64,000 nucleotides of DNA from Candidatus Cloacimonetes bacterium HGW-Cloacimonetes-2 (GCA_002842035.1 PHBP01000006.1:85688-149687); one strand, 5' to 3'. Counted from the first letter of the stretch, positions 53,551 through 62,905 are shown. Translations and numbers: made by a program. Notes: generated from the sequence alone by a model not told the origin.

Positions 53551-54791
53551 AACACTTAGCTCTTGCTCTCTGCCTCCTTGCCTATCTCTCTTCCCTTACT
53601 GCCTTTGGGACAGGTAAATCCATCCTCTTTTCAGATAGCTATATGCTACGTGCACAAGGCATCGATGCAGTTTATTACAATCCCGCCCTGATCAGCGAAG
53701 CCTACACGGATGTCTCCCTCCCCATCGTCAATACAGGCATCTTTATAGCCAACAACTCCATCAGTCTGGACACATACAATTATGTAATGAAGCGTGATTA
53801 CCTCACAGACCAGGACAAAGAGTACCTGCTAAGCAGTATGCAGCCCGGGATGGCGGTTACTTCCGAGATGCACACCAGTATCTTTGGGCTTACGATGGGC
53901 AATGTAGGTCTCGCATCATCTGCTCATCTCTATTCCCGCGGCTCCATATCCCGCCAGTATCTGGAACTCCTGCTCTATGGCAATCAGGATTCACTCTATG
54001 TCTTTAATAAACAGGACAACAACCTCTCCCTTTTGACTTTCACCGATATCAGCCTGGGAATTGGAGATATCAATATACCTCTGCCGGAGAGTTGGAACAC
54101 CACAATGAAAGTAGGCGCATCCGGCAGTCTGTTGATCGGCATAGAAGACATCTACACCCACAAGTTTGACGGCAGATTCTCCTCCGGCTTTGATGGCTTG
54201 GCGCTTTCCCAGGAAGTAGTGATGAATACCGGAGTAGGCGGTGCAGGCTTCAAGGGAATGCTCGGCACAGTCGTTCAACCCCTGCCCTATCTCAAGCTGG
54301 GAGCCACTCTGGATAATATCCTGGGCTTCATCAAGTGGGGACTCAATACCGAAGCAGTAACCTACACCTTCCGTGCAGACAGCATCTACGTAGCAGATAT
54401 CGAGGATGACTTCTTCACCGATGAAGTTACCCGCAGCCAGATAGGCAGCTACAGCACAGAGCTTCCTATGGAGCTACGTCTGGCAGCTCTCTACCAGGCT
54501 GGCTTGCATTCAATCTCGGTTGATTGGGTACTCCCCGCCGGTGGCTCCGTGATCGGTGCCAATAAAGGTGTGCTATCCTTTGGCGCAGAAGTCAATCCCC
54601 TGAAGTATTTCCCCCTGCATCTGGGCTTTTCTCCCGGTAATTCAGAGGTTCCCGCCCGCTATTCCTTTGGACTTGGGATCAAGACCAGCTATGGCGATTT
54701 TGGTGCGGGATACCAGAGCTTTGATTCACTAATCCCAGGTTCCAGCTCCAAAGGAGTCTCTCTAGGCACCTACTTCAGTTTCGATCTTTGA
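53547..54791 (+). CDS. Outer-membrane beta-barrel-like protein (DUF5723/TraF-like)
   Basis: A 414-aa protein with a signal peptide (about 1-20). The mature start 'ILFSDSYMLRAQGIDAVYYNPALISE' is typical of predicted outer-membrane proteins in which an RAxG....YNPA segment precedes a barrel. The remainder alternates beta strands (LKYFPLHLGFSPGN ... TSYGDFGAGYQSF) and ends in an aromatic residue pattern (LGTYFSFDL), as barrels do. GGAGGATAT precedes the ATG. It overlaps the lipoprotein gene by 4 bp and the following gene's start by one base. The family name is from remembered motif patterns. Confidence 0.8.
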   Translation: MKHLALALCLLAYLSSLTAFGTGKSILFSDSYMLRAQGIDAVYYNPALISEAYTDVSLPIVNTGIFIANNSISLDTYNYVMKRDYLTDQDKEYLLSSMQPGMAVTSEMHTSIFGLTMGNVGLASSAHLYSRGSISRQYLELLLYGNQDSLYVFNKQDNNLSLLTFTDISLGIGDINIPLPESWNTTMKVGASGSLLIGIEDIYTHKFDGRFSSGFDGLALSQEVVMNTGVGGAGFKGMLGTVVQPLPYLKLGATLDNILGFIKWGLNTEAVTYTFRADSIYVADIEDDFFTDEVTRSQIGSYSTELPMELRLAALYQAGLHSISVDWVLPAGGSVIGANKGVLSFGAEVNPLKYFPLHLGFSPGNSEVPARYSFGLGIKTSYGDFGAGYQSFDSLIPGSSSKGVSLGTYFSFDL

Positions 54792-56779
54792 TGCTGCAAT
54801 ACATACTGATACTCGCCTTCGCTGCGCTTATTGCCAGCTATCTATATTTGCGCACCCAGCCGGAGCTTAGCCGCGGCAAAAAGCTCTTACTTGCATCATT
54901 GAGAGGACTCTCCCTCGCCATCCTGCTACTGCTGCTGATCAGCCCAATCTATTACTATCGCTCCAGTAGAAAGCTCTCCCCAATGATCATCACTCTGCTG
55001 GACAATTCTGCCAGTATGAAGCTCACCAGCGGTAGCGGCCCCAAAGACAGCAAGCTCTATCCCGAGGCACGTAAACTGGCAGAACTCTTTAAAGAACAGG
55101 GCTATGCTACCCGGGAATTCAGCTTTGCCAGCGGACTGGAGGGCGATCCCGGCAGCAGTCTGCTTAGTCCCGCTCTGGAAGCCCTTGCCGGGGAGATAGA
55201 TCTCGAAAGACTCGGTGGCATCATCCTTGCTTCCGATGGCTGGCTGCGGGATGAGAAGCTATCCTTGATCTCACGCCTGGGCATACCTTTCTACGTCGTA
55301 TCAGACACCATCCGCTCCCAAAATCCCGATTTGGCTGTGCTCCGTACCCAAAATAACCGCTATGCCTACCGCGGCGAACCCAGCATCCTGCGTGCAGAGA
55401 TCCAAGCCACCGCCTACAGCGGCCCCACCCAGGTAAAACTCTTCTTTGGCTCACGGCTGATAGCCCAAAAAGCTGTCAATCTCAGAGCCGGAGAAGCCCA
55501 AAGCGTTGATTTTTCCCATAGCTTCACCTCCACCGGCTTTGTCTCCTACCGGGTTGAGATCAGTGCCGCAGGCATTCAGGAACGTGCCCTGGCAAACAAC
55601 AGCCTCCCCGGTGGCATTGAAATCCTCGCAGACAAGGAAAAGATCGTCCTGATCTCCGATAAACCGGGCTGGGACAACAAGTTTATCCTCGATGTGATCG
55701 CTGCCAACAACCGCTGGGAAGCCGAGCATTATACTCTCAAAAACAACCGCATTTTCAGAGGCGAGACCGCCGTAACAGCCCTGCCTGCGGACAATCTTGC
55801 CGCGCTGGTGATCATCAACAACGGCAGCCTCGTCCTGCCCAACGACACCCGTGATTACATCCTCCAAGCCAATCGCCGGGGCATCGGTATCCTGTATCAG
55901 GGTGCTCCTCTTGCCTCTCTGGAGAGCATCCTGCCAATCGCCCCGTCCAATGTGACCGCTCCTTACAACGGCTTTCTGAGCTGGACCAGCGCAGCCGGTG
56001 CCTATCCGATGTTGTCTCTCGAGGAAGGTGCTCAAAGCCGCATCCCGCCCGTAGATTACTACTATGTGAATGCCAAACGCCAGGCGCAAATCCCGGTCCG
56101 CATCAACAATCCCCAAGCATCACCCGCCATCGCCGTGACCAACGGCACAGGCGGAAAAGTCCTCGCTATGGCATTTCTCAATCTCTGGAAATGGCAGATG
56201 CAGGACTCCAGCGGATCTTACAACAAGCTGGTCAACGCCTCGCTCACCTGGCTTTCAAACCGCAGCGAAGGCAGTTTCCGTCCCATTTACAAGAACAGCT
56301 ATCTTCAGGGCGAAGAGATCCTGATCGGACTCCAGAGTGACGATTCCATCCGCCAAAGCAGGCTCGATTTAAACCCGCTTTTGATCGTCTATGACAAGGA
56401 TAACAAAGAGGTTTTCCGCGACTATATGACCGCAAACGAGGCAGAATATCGCCTCGGACTGGAGCTGGACAAGCCCGGTGATTACCGCTTTGAGATCAGT
56501 GACAAGGCATCAGGCGAACGCGCCGGAGGCTACTTCAACCTCGCCGAAGGCAGCATCGAAGCCCGGGATTTTGATTACAATATACCCCTGCTCGCCTGGA
56601 TCGCCTCCGAAAGCGGCGGTCGCATCGTCGATTCCGCATACAAACCTATCCCCGCGGAGCCCGAGATCCGCATCCAATCCCACGAAATCCCGCTTTACCG
56701 CAAGTGGTACGTGATCAGCCTCTTTATACTGCTTTTTTGTGTGGAACTCTTCCTGCGTCGCAGATGGGGACTCTTGTAA
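54791..56779 (+). CDS. Membrane protein with vWA-like domain
   Basis: A 662-aa protein. Two N-terminal helices (about 2-18 and 33-53) are followed by a von Willebrand A-like domain starting IITLLDNSASMKL, whose DxSxS metal site reads DNSAS. One C-terminal helix (about 636-655) lies next to a basic end. The middle contains a region resembling the amidotransferase-like fold of large vWA membrane proteins (ILYQGAPLASLESILP). BatA/BatB-like proteins are the closest pattern I recognise. The start ATG shares one base with the upstream stop (TGATG). Role unknown; assembly or regulation of the neighbouring surface proteins is only an inference. Confidence 0.78.
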   Translation: MLQYILILAFAALIASYLYLRTQPELSRGKKLLLASLRGLSLAILLLLLISPIYYYRSSRKLSPMIITLLDNSASMKLTSGSGPKDSKLYPEARKLAELFKEQGYATREFSFASGLEGDPGSSLLSPALEALAGEIDLERLGGIILASDGWLRDEKLSLISRLGIPFYVVSDTIRSQNPDLAVLRTQNNRYAYRGEPSILRAEIQATAYSGPTQVKLFFGSRLIAQKAVNLRAGEAQSVDFSHSFTSTGFVSYRVEISAAGIQERALANNSLPGGIEILADKEKIVLISDKPGWDNKFILDVIAANNRWEAEHYTLKNNRIFRGETAVTALPADNLAALVIINNGSLVLPNDTRDYILQANRRGIGILYQGAPLASLESILPIAPSNVTAPYNGFLSWTSAAGAYPMLSLEEGAQSRIPPVDYYYVNAKRQAQIPVRINNPQASPAIAVTNGTGGKVLAMAFLNLWKWQMQDSSGSYNKLVNASLTWLSNRSEGSFRPIYKNSYLQGEEILIGLQSDDSIRQSRLDLNPLLIVYDKDNKEVFRDYMTANEAEYRLGLELDKPGDYRFEISDKASGERAGGYFNLAEGSIEARDFDYNIPLLAWIASESGGRIVDSAYKPIPAEPEIRIQSHEIPLYRKWYVISLFILLFCVELFLRRRWGLL

Positions 56780-56795
56780 GGGGCAAGGGATTGAG

Positions 56796-57108
56796 TCCTG
56801 ATTTGCCACAGTGATAGCAGATCGCTACCTGTTTTAACTTAAACAAATGCCTGTGCAAACTATCGCCGATGATACCTTTTCATCGGTATTTGTATGAGTC
56901 AAAACATATGGGTGCGTTATCTTGACGCACAGTCCTTCCGAGCGACAAGATGTCGCTCCCACACCACCACTCCTTCCTCCTTTACTCCTTGTTAAAACCT
57001 CCCCTATTGAATCCTAAGGCAAACCACACGCACTGCACTGGCGATCCCCTTGTCGTCACTAGGGAATCACTAGGGGATCACTAGGGGATCTCCAGAGCAT
57101 TCAAGCAG
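56796..57108 (+). repeat. Modular intergenic repeat, composite copy D
   Basis: Comprises the 110-bp upstream module (56796-56904, with CAAATGCC and GGTATTTG arms), the double hairpin (56908-56962), the CTCCTTGTTAAAACC linker, GGCAAACCAC and the tail with three 11-bp ATCACTAGGGG units (57036-57108). Compared with copy C it lacks the 110-bp stretch between the first two parts. Further on, TTGACG at 57220 may be the -35 of the downstream operon, but its -10 is unclear. No gene lies in 56780-57318. Confidence 0.78.
56908..56962 (+). repeat. Double-hairpin intergenic element, copy D
   Basis: First hairpin GTGCGTTATCTTGACGCAC (56912-56930) holds one T-G pair that would be a G-U wobble in RNA. The linker AGTCCTTCC is the same as in copy C. 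The second hairpin GAGCGACAAGATGTCGCTC (56940-56958) is perfect. The closing stem is TGG/CCA. Confidence 0.75.
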
Positions 57109-57318
57109 CAGGAAAGCACAAAGAATTCCTGTAATACTATCTATCTACAACGTACCCATAAACTTACCAGCCTTGTCCCAAAAACTTCACATATACCGGG
57201 TCGTGAGCAAAAATCCTGCTTGACGGATTCTGTTTATTATAGAGTATGGTTAATCGCCTGATTTGTGATTGGGTTAGACCTCAAAATCAATAAGAAACAT
57301 AGATTTAAAGGAGTAACG

Positions 57319-58872
57319 ATGCTCTCAGCCAAGGATGCAATCCAAAAATTGCGTGACAAAGAAGCCAAAATCCTCGCCATGGGCGGCGAAAAAGCAGTCG
57401 AAAAACAGCACAGCGGCGGTAAACTCACCGCTCGTGAACGCCTTGATCTGCTCTTTGACGCAGGTACTTTCCGCGAGCTTGATATGTTCGTAAGCCATCG
57501 CTGCGACAATTTTGGGATGGAAAAGATCGAGATTCCCTCGGATGGCGTGATCACCGGGCACGGAATGGTCAATGGCCGTCCGGTCTTTGCTTTTTCACAG
57601 GATTTCACCTCTCGGGGCGGCAGCTTGGGAGAAATGCACGCCGCCAAGATCTGCAAAGTGATGGATATGGCGCTCAAATCAGGCGTTCCCTGCATCGGGA
57701 TCAACGATTCCGGCGGTGCCAGGATTCAGGAAGGCGTCGATGCCTTGCGTGGCTATGGCGATATCTTTTTCCGTAATTCCCGCGCCAGCGGTGTGATCCC
57801 CCAGATCACCGCCATAATGGGACCCTGCGCCGGTGGAGCGGTCTATTCTCCTGCAATGACTGACTTTGTCTTTATGGTCAAGAACACCAGCTTTATGTTT
57901 ATTACAGGGCCGGACGTGATCAGAGCGGTCACCGGCGAAGAGACTACTCAGGAAGAGCTGGGCGGTGCAATGGCGCACAACAGCAAAAGCGGAAACGCCC
58001 ATTTTGCCTGTGAAAACGATGCCGATGCGATCGAGCAGATCAAGATCCTGCTGAGCTACCTGCCTTCGAACAATATGGAAGATCCTCCCCGCAGCGCAAC
58101 AACTGACGATCCCTGGCGTATTTGCCCCGAGCTGGACGAGATCATCCCTGATAATCCCAGAATGAGCTACGATATGCGCGATGTGATTCACAGCATCGTG
58201 GATGATGGCGTGTTCTTTGAGCCTCATATGTATTATGCCCAGAATATCATCGTGGGGTTTGCCCGCCTCAATGGACGCTCGGTCGGCATCATTGCCAATC
58301 AGCCCAATGTCCTGGCAGGTTGCCTCGATATCGATGCTTCGGACAAAGCTACACGCTTTATACGTTTTTGTGATGCTTTCAATATCCCGCTGCTTACTCT
58401 GGTGGACGTCCCCGGCTATTTGCCCGGAACGCATCAGGAATGGAACGGCATTATCCGTCACGGTGCCAAGCTCTTGTGGTGCTATTCCGAAGCAACTGTC
58501 CCGAAACTCACAGTTGTGACCCGCAAGGATTACGGCGGCAGCTATATCGCGATGAGTTCCAAGCATCTGGGCGCTGATATGGTCTTTTCCTGGCCGGCTG
58601 CCGAAATAGCCGTGATGGGTGCTCAGGGTGCCGCCAACATCATCTTCCGCAAAGAGATTGAGGGAGCCGAAGACAAGGCAGCCAAGCGTGCGGAAATGAT
58701 CGGTATTTACGAAGAAGCTTTCAACAACCCTTATGTGGCTGCCTCACGCGGTTATGTGGACGCAGTGATTGTGCCTTCGGAGACGCGCAAACGCTTGATC
58801 GATGCATTGGAAATCCTCTGCACCAAGAGCGAGAGCCTGCCGCCCAAGAAACACGGAAACATCCCGGCATAA
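57319..58872 (+). CDS. mmdA: Acyl-CoA carboxylase/decarboxylase carboxyltransferase subunit (MmdA/PccB-like)
   Basis: A 517-aa carboxyltransferase that moves CO2 between methylmalonyl- or propionyl-CoA and biotin. It contains GGKLTARERLDLLFD, the acyl-CoA-binding GINDSGGARIQEGVDALRGYG, GPCAGGAVYSPA (oxyanion-hole glycines) and VDVPGYLPGTHQEWNGIIRHGAKL. ATG 57319 is set by AAAGGAG with proper spacing; the frame is open 18 codons further upstream, but without a start signal. It heads an operon with a small subunit and a biotin-carrier carboxylase, so it is probably the 12S-like part of a transcarboxylase or a methylmalonyl-CoA decarboxylase. Sequence alone does not settle which. Confidence 0.94.
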   Translation: MLSAKDAIQKLRDKEAKILAMGGEKAVEKQHSGGKLTARERLDLLFDAGTFRELDMFVSHRCDNFGMEKIEIPSDGVITGHGMVNGRPVFAFSQDFTSRGGSLGEMHAAKICKVMDMALKSGVPCIGINDSGGARIQEGVDALRGYGDIFFRNSRASGVIPQITAIMGPCAGGAVYSPAMTDFVFMVKNTSFMFITGPDVIRAVTGEETTQEELGGAMAHNSKSGNAHFACENDADAIEQIKILLSYLPSNNMEDPPRSATTDDPWRICPELDEIIPDNPRMSYDMRDVIHSIVDDGVFFEPHMYYAQNIIVGFARLNGRSVGIIANQPNVLAGCLDIDASDKATRFIRFCDAFNIPLLTLVDVPGYLPGTHQEWNGIIRHGAKLLWCYSEATVPKLTVVTRKDYGGSYIAMSSKHLGADMVFSWPAAEIAVMGAQGAANIIFRKEIEGAEDKAAKRAEMIGIYEEAFNNPYVAASRGYVDAVIVPSETRKRLIDALEILCTKSESLPPKKHGNIPA

Positions 58873-58882
58873 AGAGGTGAGG

Positions 58883-59068
58883 ATGGATAAGAAAGCCCTC
58901 GCAGCAATCGCCGGAGTAATGGCTCTGGTAAACACCGAAGATAGCGGCCCTGCCTATGTCCCGCGCCTTCCGGCGGAATATCCGCATCCCTATAGCCAGC
59001 AAGCACGCCAGCAGATAATGCAATATCGCGACATCACCCAAAGAAGAATAATTAAAAGAAGCAGATAA
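58883..59068 (+). CDS. Small subunit of the carboxyltransferase complex (MmdE/OadG C-terminal-like)
   Basis: 61 aa, with GAGGTGAGG directly before ATG 58883, 10 bp after mmdA and 11 bp before the oadA-like gene. It starts with an Ala-rich helix (KKALAAIAGVMAL) and ends PHPYSQQARQQIMQYRD, which resembles the AIAAA ... PWARAGRLEQM pattern at the C-terminus of MmdD/OadG or in the small MmdE subunit. It has no strong transmembrane helix. A structural linker in the complex is likely; assignment is by pattern and position. Confidence 0.72.
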   Translation: MDKKALAAIAGVMALVNTEDSGPAYVPRLPAEYPHPYSQQARQQIMQYRDITQRRIIKRSR

Positions 59069-59079
59069 AAGGAGTTAGA

Positions 59080-61062
59080 ATGGACAAGCACGGCGTCTTA
59101 GAAATGACCAAAATGCAGTATGGTACAGAGCGTCCCAAGGCAGCAAATCCGATTAAAATCCAGGATTTGAGCCTCCGCGACGGACATCAGTCGCTCTTTG
59201 CCACCCGCGGTCGCACCGAAGATATGATCCCCATCGCAGAGATGATGGATGAAGTGGGCTTTTACTCAATGGAAGTATGGGGCGGAGCTACTTTTGACAC
59301 TATGCACCGCTATTTGGGCGAAGATCCCTGGGAGAGAATCACCACTCTCAAGAAGTATATCAAAAAGACCCCCTTCTCTATGCTGCTGCGCGGACAAAAC
59401 CTGGTCGGCTATCAGAATTATGCCGATGATATCGTGGAGACCTTTGTACAGCGTGCCAGCGACAATGGCATCGATATCTTCAGAGTCTTTGATGCGCTTA
59501 ATGACTTTCGTAATTTCGAGACTGCCGTCAAGATCATCAAAAAGAACGGCCGTCACTTCCAGGGAACTATCTGCTATTCACTCACCGAACAGCGTATGGG
59601 CGGTGAGATTTACAACATCGACTACTTTGTAAACAAGGCAAAACAGCTCCAGGATATGGGTGCGGACAGCGTCTGCGTCAAGGATATGGCTGGTCTGGTG
59701 GCGCCTTATGATGCCTATGATCTGGTCAAAGCGCTTAAGAATGCCGTGAAAGTCCCGGTGCATCTGCATACTCACTTCACCAGCGGTATGGGCGATCTGG
59801 CGCTGTTCAAAGCCATCGAAGCCGGAGTCGATATAATAGACACCTGCGTGGCTCCTTATGCATACAGAACTTCACATCCCGCCGTGGAACCCTTTGTGAT
59901 CTCACTTTTGGGCACAAACCGCGATACGGGCTTTGATATCAAGCTGCTCAATAAGATTGGCAAAGAGATCGAGAAGTTCCTGCCCAAGTATATGCAATTT
60001 GCAGATAATACCAAGTTCAGCATCATCGATACAGACGTGATCATTCATCAAACTCCCGGCGGAATGCTCTCCAATCTGGTCAATCAACTGCGCCAGATGG
60101 ATGCCTTGGACAGGCTGGACGACGTGTTTGCCGAGATCCCAAAGGTTCGCAAGGAACTCGGAATGATTCCGCTGGTCACTCCCACCAGTCAGATCGTGGG
60201 TATTCAGGCTGTCAATAACGCTCTCTTTGATACAAAGGATGGCGAGTATGCCCGTATCACCGAGCAGGTCAAAGACCTGTGCTACGGTCTTTATGGCAAG
60301 ACGACCCTGCCCATCGACAAGGATGTGCAAAAGAAGGCTCTGGTGGGTTATCCCAGAGGCGAAAAGCCCATCACAGTGCGTCCCGGAGACGTGATCGAAC
60401 CTGCTATGGCACGCATCCACGAAGAGATCAAAGAAGAAGCCAAGACCATCGACGACGAGCTGATTTATGCACTCTATCCCGTGACCGGACGTAAGTTCTT
60501 GCGTGTAAAATACGGCAAAGATCAGATGCCTGCGGATATGAAGCCGATCACGCTGGAAGAAGCTAAGCACCTTGAAGAACTCTGTGCCAAAGCAAAAGCC
60601 GGCAAGCTGGTCGAAAAGAGCGAGAAAGCAGCTCCTGCCAAGCCGGAAGACCTGAGGCAGTTTGATGTCTTTATAGATAACGACTACTTCCTGGTAGAAG
60701 TGAGCGAGAAGGGCGGTGCTCCGCGCATAGTGAGTCACAAGCCTGCTCCTGTAGCACCTGTGGCTCCTGTGGCTGTTGCTCCAGCACCCGTAACTCCTGC
60801 TCCCAAGAAAGAAGAGCCCAAGCCGGCACCTGCTCCCGCTGTAGAGGGAGGCTCTCAGATTACAGCTCCTATGCCCGGAATGCTGGTCAAGTATGAAAAA
60901 CAGATCGGTGCATCAGTCAAGAAAGGCGAGACCGTCCTGGTGCTCGAAGCAATGAAGATGTATAATAATATTCCCAGTCCCGTGGATGGCGTTGTCGCTG
61001 CCACACCGTTCTCTGCAGGTGATTCCGTCGGTAAAGGCGACGTCCTTGCAGTAATTCAATAG
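59080..61062 (+). CDS. oadA: Oxaloacetate/pyruvate carboxyltransferase with biotinyl domain (OadA-like)
   Basis: A 660-aa protein with a metal-dependent TIM-barrel carboxyltransferase domain (about 25-300: IQDLSLRDGHQSLFATR, VKDMAGL, HLHTHFTSGMG), a conserved PYC/OadA domain (about 310-500) and a Pro/Ala-rich swivel (about 565-590). The C-terminal biotinyl domain carries the biotinylated lysine in LEAMKMYN. It can act as the alpha subunit of oxaloacetate decarboxylase, pyruvate carboxylase subunit B or the 5S plus 1.3S parts of transcarboxylase. Together with MmdA, transfer between methylmalonyl-CoA and pyruvate (propionate pathway) is the most natural reading. No membrane-bound OadB/MmdB is nearby. 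Confidence 0.94.
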   Translation: MDKHGVLEMTKMQYGTERPKAANPIKIQDLSLRDGHQSLFATRGRTEDMIPIAEMMDEVGFYSMEVWGGATFDTMHRYLGEDPWERITTLKKYIKKTPFSMLLRGQNLVGYQNYADDIVETFVQRASDNGIDIFRVFDALNDFRNFETAVKIIKKNGRHFQGTICYSLTEQRMGGEIYNIDYFVNKAKQLQDMGADSVCVKDMAGLVAPYDAYDLVKALKNAVKVPVHLHTHFTSGMGDLALFKAIEAGVDIIDTCVAPYAYRTSHPAVEPFVISLLGTNRDTGFDIKLLNKIGKEIEKFLPKYMQFADNTKFSIIDTDVIIHQTPGGMLSNLVNQLRQMDALDRLDDVFAEIPKVRKELGMIPLVTPTSQIVGIQAVNNALFDTKDGEYARITEQVKDLCYGLYGKTTLPIDKDVQKKALVGYPRGEKPITVRPGDVIEPAMARIHEEIKEEAKTIDDELIYALYPVTGRKFLRVKYGKDQMPADMKPITLEEAKHLEELCAKAKAGKLVEKSEKAAPAKPEDLRQFDVFIDNDYFLVEVSEKGGAPRIVSHKPAPVAPVAPVAVAPAPVTPAPKKEEPKPAPAPAVEGGSQITAPMPGMLVKYEKQIGASVKKGETVLVLEAMKMYNNIPSPVDGVVAATPFSAGDSVGKGDVLAVIQ

Positions 61063-61071
61063 GGAGGATAA

Positions 61072-61608
61072 ATGCAGACCAAAAGCCAGATTATGGACAA
61101 AGCGCAGATGGAGCGCACAGTCCACCGTATTGCCCACGAGATTATCGAGCAAAACCGGGGCTTGGAGAAGATCCGCCTGGTGGGTATCCGCTCCCGTGGA
61201 GTTCCCTTGGCACAGCGTCTCTCCAGCTATCTGAAGCTGATCGAGAACCAGGAGATTCCCGTAGGTATCCTGGATATTACTCTTTACAGAGATGATCTGT
61301 CCACTATCTCACACCAACCTGTGATCAAAGGCAGTCAGCTTGATTTTGATATCGAGGATGCTGTCATAGTGCTGGTTGATGATGTGCTCTTTACAGGCAG
61401 GACAGTGCGTGCTGCTATTGATGCGCTGCTGGATTTTGGGCGTCCGCGCCAGATCCAACTGGCTGTATTGATCGACCGTGGTCACCGTGAACTGCCTATC
61501 AAGGCAGACTACGTAGGCAAAAACGTTCCTACTTCCAACGAGGAAATTATCAAAGTAGAATTTGAGGAAACCGATGGGCAGGACTCAGTCCGCATCGTTT
61601 TGGTCTAA
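61072..61608 (+). CDS. pyrR: PyrR: pyrimidine operon regulator/uracil phosphoribosyltransferase
   Basis: A 178-aa PRTase-fold protein. The PRPP-binding loop is [19 protein letters not shown], and [16 protein letters not shown] and [23 protein letters not shown] are PyrR signatures. In Firmicutes it binds pyr mRNA to cause attenuation; in other groups it may only salvage uracil. I saw no PyrR-binding leader in this window. GGGAGGATAA precedes the ATG. The gene starts 9 bp after the oadA-like gene and overlaps pyrF by 35 bp. Confidence 0.93.
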   Translation: MQTKSQIMDKAQMERTVHRIAHEIIEQNRGLEKIRLVGIRSRGVPLAQRLSSYLKLIENQEIPVGILDITLYRDDLSTISHQPVIKGSQLDFDIEDAVIVLVDDVLFTGRTVRAAIDALLDFGRPRQIQLAVLIDRGHRELPIKADYVGKNVPTSNEEIIKVEFEETDGQDSVRIVLV

Positions 61609-62392
61609 GTATAATAGCAGATGGACGCAGACCGGTTCGCTGGTCTGCGTCGGTCTGGATACTCAGATCCCGCTGATTCCCTCATTTCTGCACTCCTCGC
61701 CCAATCCTATCTGGGAGTTTAACCGCAGCATCATAGACAGCACTGCCGAGTATGCCTGCGCTTACAAGCCCAATCTCGCTTTTTACCTGGCAGACGGACT
61801 GCGTGGCCTGGAAGCTCTTGAGAAAACCATCGACTACATCCCGGCTGAGATCCCGGTAATACTGGATTGTAAGGCAGGAGATATCGGCAATACTATGGCT
61901 GCTTATGTGGAAGGCTTCTTTGAGAGCCTGGGAGTTGACGCTATCACCTTTAACCCCCTGATGGGTTCAGACGTTGCCAAGCCTATCCTCGCCAATGAGC
62001 AGTACTACGGCTTTGCCCTGGCGCTTACCTCCAATCCCTCTGCTCAAGACTACCTGAAGCAGGACAATCTCTGTGGCAAGATCGCTTTCTGGATCAATAG
62101 CTGTCCCAATCAACAAATCGGAGCAGTCGTAGGTGCCACTCAAACCGCTGATCTGGCTACAATGCGAAGCCTGATGCCCCAGACAATCTTCCTGGTTCCC
62201 GGTATCGGTGCACAGGGTGGAGATCTCTCAGCAGTGCTCAAGCACGCCTCAGCCAGCGTTGATAACCCCTTGATCCTGATCAATTCCTCCCGCGGTATCC
62301 TCTATCAAGACAATAGCATTAGCTTTGCCAAAGCTGCCGCCACCGAGGCACAACGCCTACGTGATGAAATCCTGAGCGAAATCAGAGGCTAA
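61574..62392 (+). CDS. pyrF: Orotidine 5'-phosphate decarboxylase, type 2
   Basis: A 272-aa enzyme making UMP from [35 protein letters not shown] and the catalytic segment [16 protein letters not shown] (Asp-x-Lys-xx-Asp) are family motifs; [13 protein letters not shown] binds phosphate. ATG 61574 has GAGGAA at the right distance; a TTG at 61562 is less likely. The frame overlaps pyrR by 35 bp, consistent with coupled translation of two pyrimidine genes. Confidence 0.93.
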   Translation: MGRTQSASFWSKYNSRWTQTGSLVCVGLDTQIPLIPSFLHSSPNPIWEFNRSIIDSTAEYACAYKPNLAFYLADGLRGLEALEKTIDYIPAEIPVILDCKAGDIGNTMAAYVEGFFESLGVDAITFNPLMGSDVAKPILANEQYYGFALALTSNPSAQDYLKQDNLCGKIAFWINSCPNQQIGAVVGATQTADLATMRSLMPQTIFLVPGIGAQGGDLSAVLKHASASVDNPLILINSSRGILYQDNSISFAKAAATEAQRLRDEILSEIRG

Positions 62393-62393
62393 G

Positions 62394-62660
62394 ATGGGCA
62401 AACTCGAACCCAAACGCTTGATCGGACTGATCCTGATCCTCGCAGCATCCGCTTTCCTGATTGCCGCAACCTGGCTGGCACCAGCAGTCAATCGTTCACA
62501 ATGCGTGGGTTGCGGTGATTGCGCTGCGATCTGCCCCACCGGATCAATCACCATCGTTCGCGGCAAAGCCGTCATCGACGACGCCTCATGCATCCGCTGC
62601 GACAATTGCGTCCGCGCCTGTCCCTACAATGCTATCAACGGCAAAGACAGGAAGTACTGA
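62394..62660 (+). CDS. Membrane-anchored 2[4Fe-4S] ferredoxin, probably facing outward
   Basis: 88 aa. A basic N-terminus (MGKLEPKR) is followed by one helix at about 9-28 (LIGLILILAASAFLIAATWL) and then a dicluster ferredoxin domain (CVGCGDCAAICP, CIRCDNCVRACP). By the positive-inside rule the N-terminus is cytoplasmic and the ferredoxin outside. GAGG lies 5 bp before the ATG, which follows the pyrF stop by one base. It shares the GKAVID turn with the next gene and is likely its paralogue. The electron partner is unknown. Confidence 0.85.
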   Translation: MGKLEPKRLIGLILILAASAFLIAATWLAPAVNRSQCVGCGDCAAICPTGSITIVRGKAVIDDASCIRCDNCVRACPYNAINGKDRKY

Positions 62661-62905
62661 TGAAGAGATCTCTATTACTGCTGCTTTGCCTGGCGATGCT
62701 GCTGGCTATGACTGCCTGCAAATCCCTCTCCGACACCGAGTATCACATCGATAAGAGTGCCTGCAACGGCTGCACAAACTGCTCTGCAGTCTGCCCCAGC
62801 GATGCAATCTATTTCGATTCCAACGGCAAAGCCGTGATCGACCAAAGTAAATGCACCAAATGTGGTGACTGCGTGGCTGTATGTCCTCAAAACGCTATCT
62901 ACTAA
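62660..62905 (+). CDS. Lipoprotein 2[4Fe-4S] ferredoxin
   Basis: 81 aa. MKRSLLLLLCLAMLLAMTAC is a complete lipoprotein signal peptide with the acylated Cys at 20. The mature protein is only a dicluster ferredoxin: CNGCTNCSAVCP and CTKCGDCVAVCP. Its start shares one base with the preceding stop (TGATG). A Sec-exported, lipid-anchored ferredoxin is unusual, because clusters are normally inserted in the cytoplasm. The lipobox and both cluster motifs are clear in the sequence; the location is predicted. Confidence 0.87.
   Translation: MKRSLLLLLCLAMLLAMTACKSLSDTEYHIDKSACNGCTNCSAVCPSDAIYFDSNGKAVIDQSKCTKCGDCVAVCPQNAIY

Noticed and set aside
57679-58566. 295-codon minus-strand frame
   Set aside because: Antisense to the carboxyltransferase gene with intact family motifs.
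59902-60738. 278-codon minus-strand frame
   Set aside because: Antisense to the OadA-like gene.
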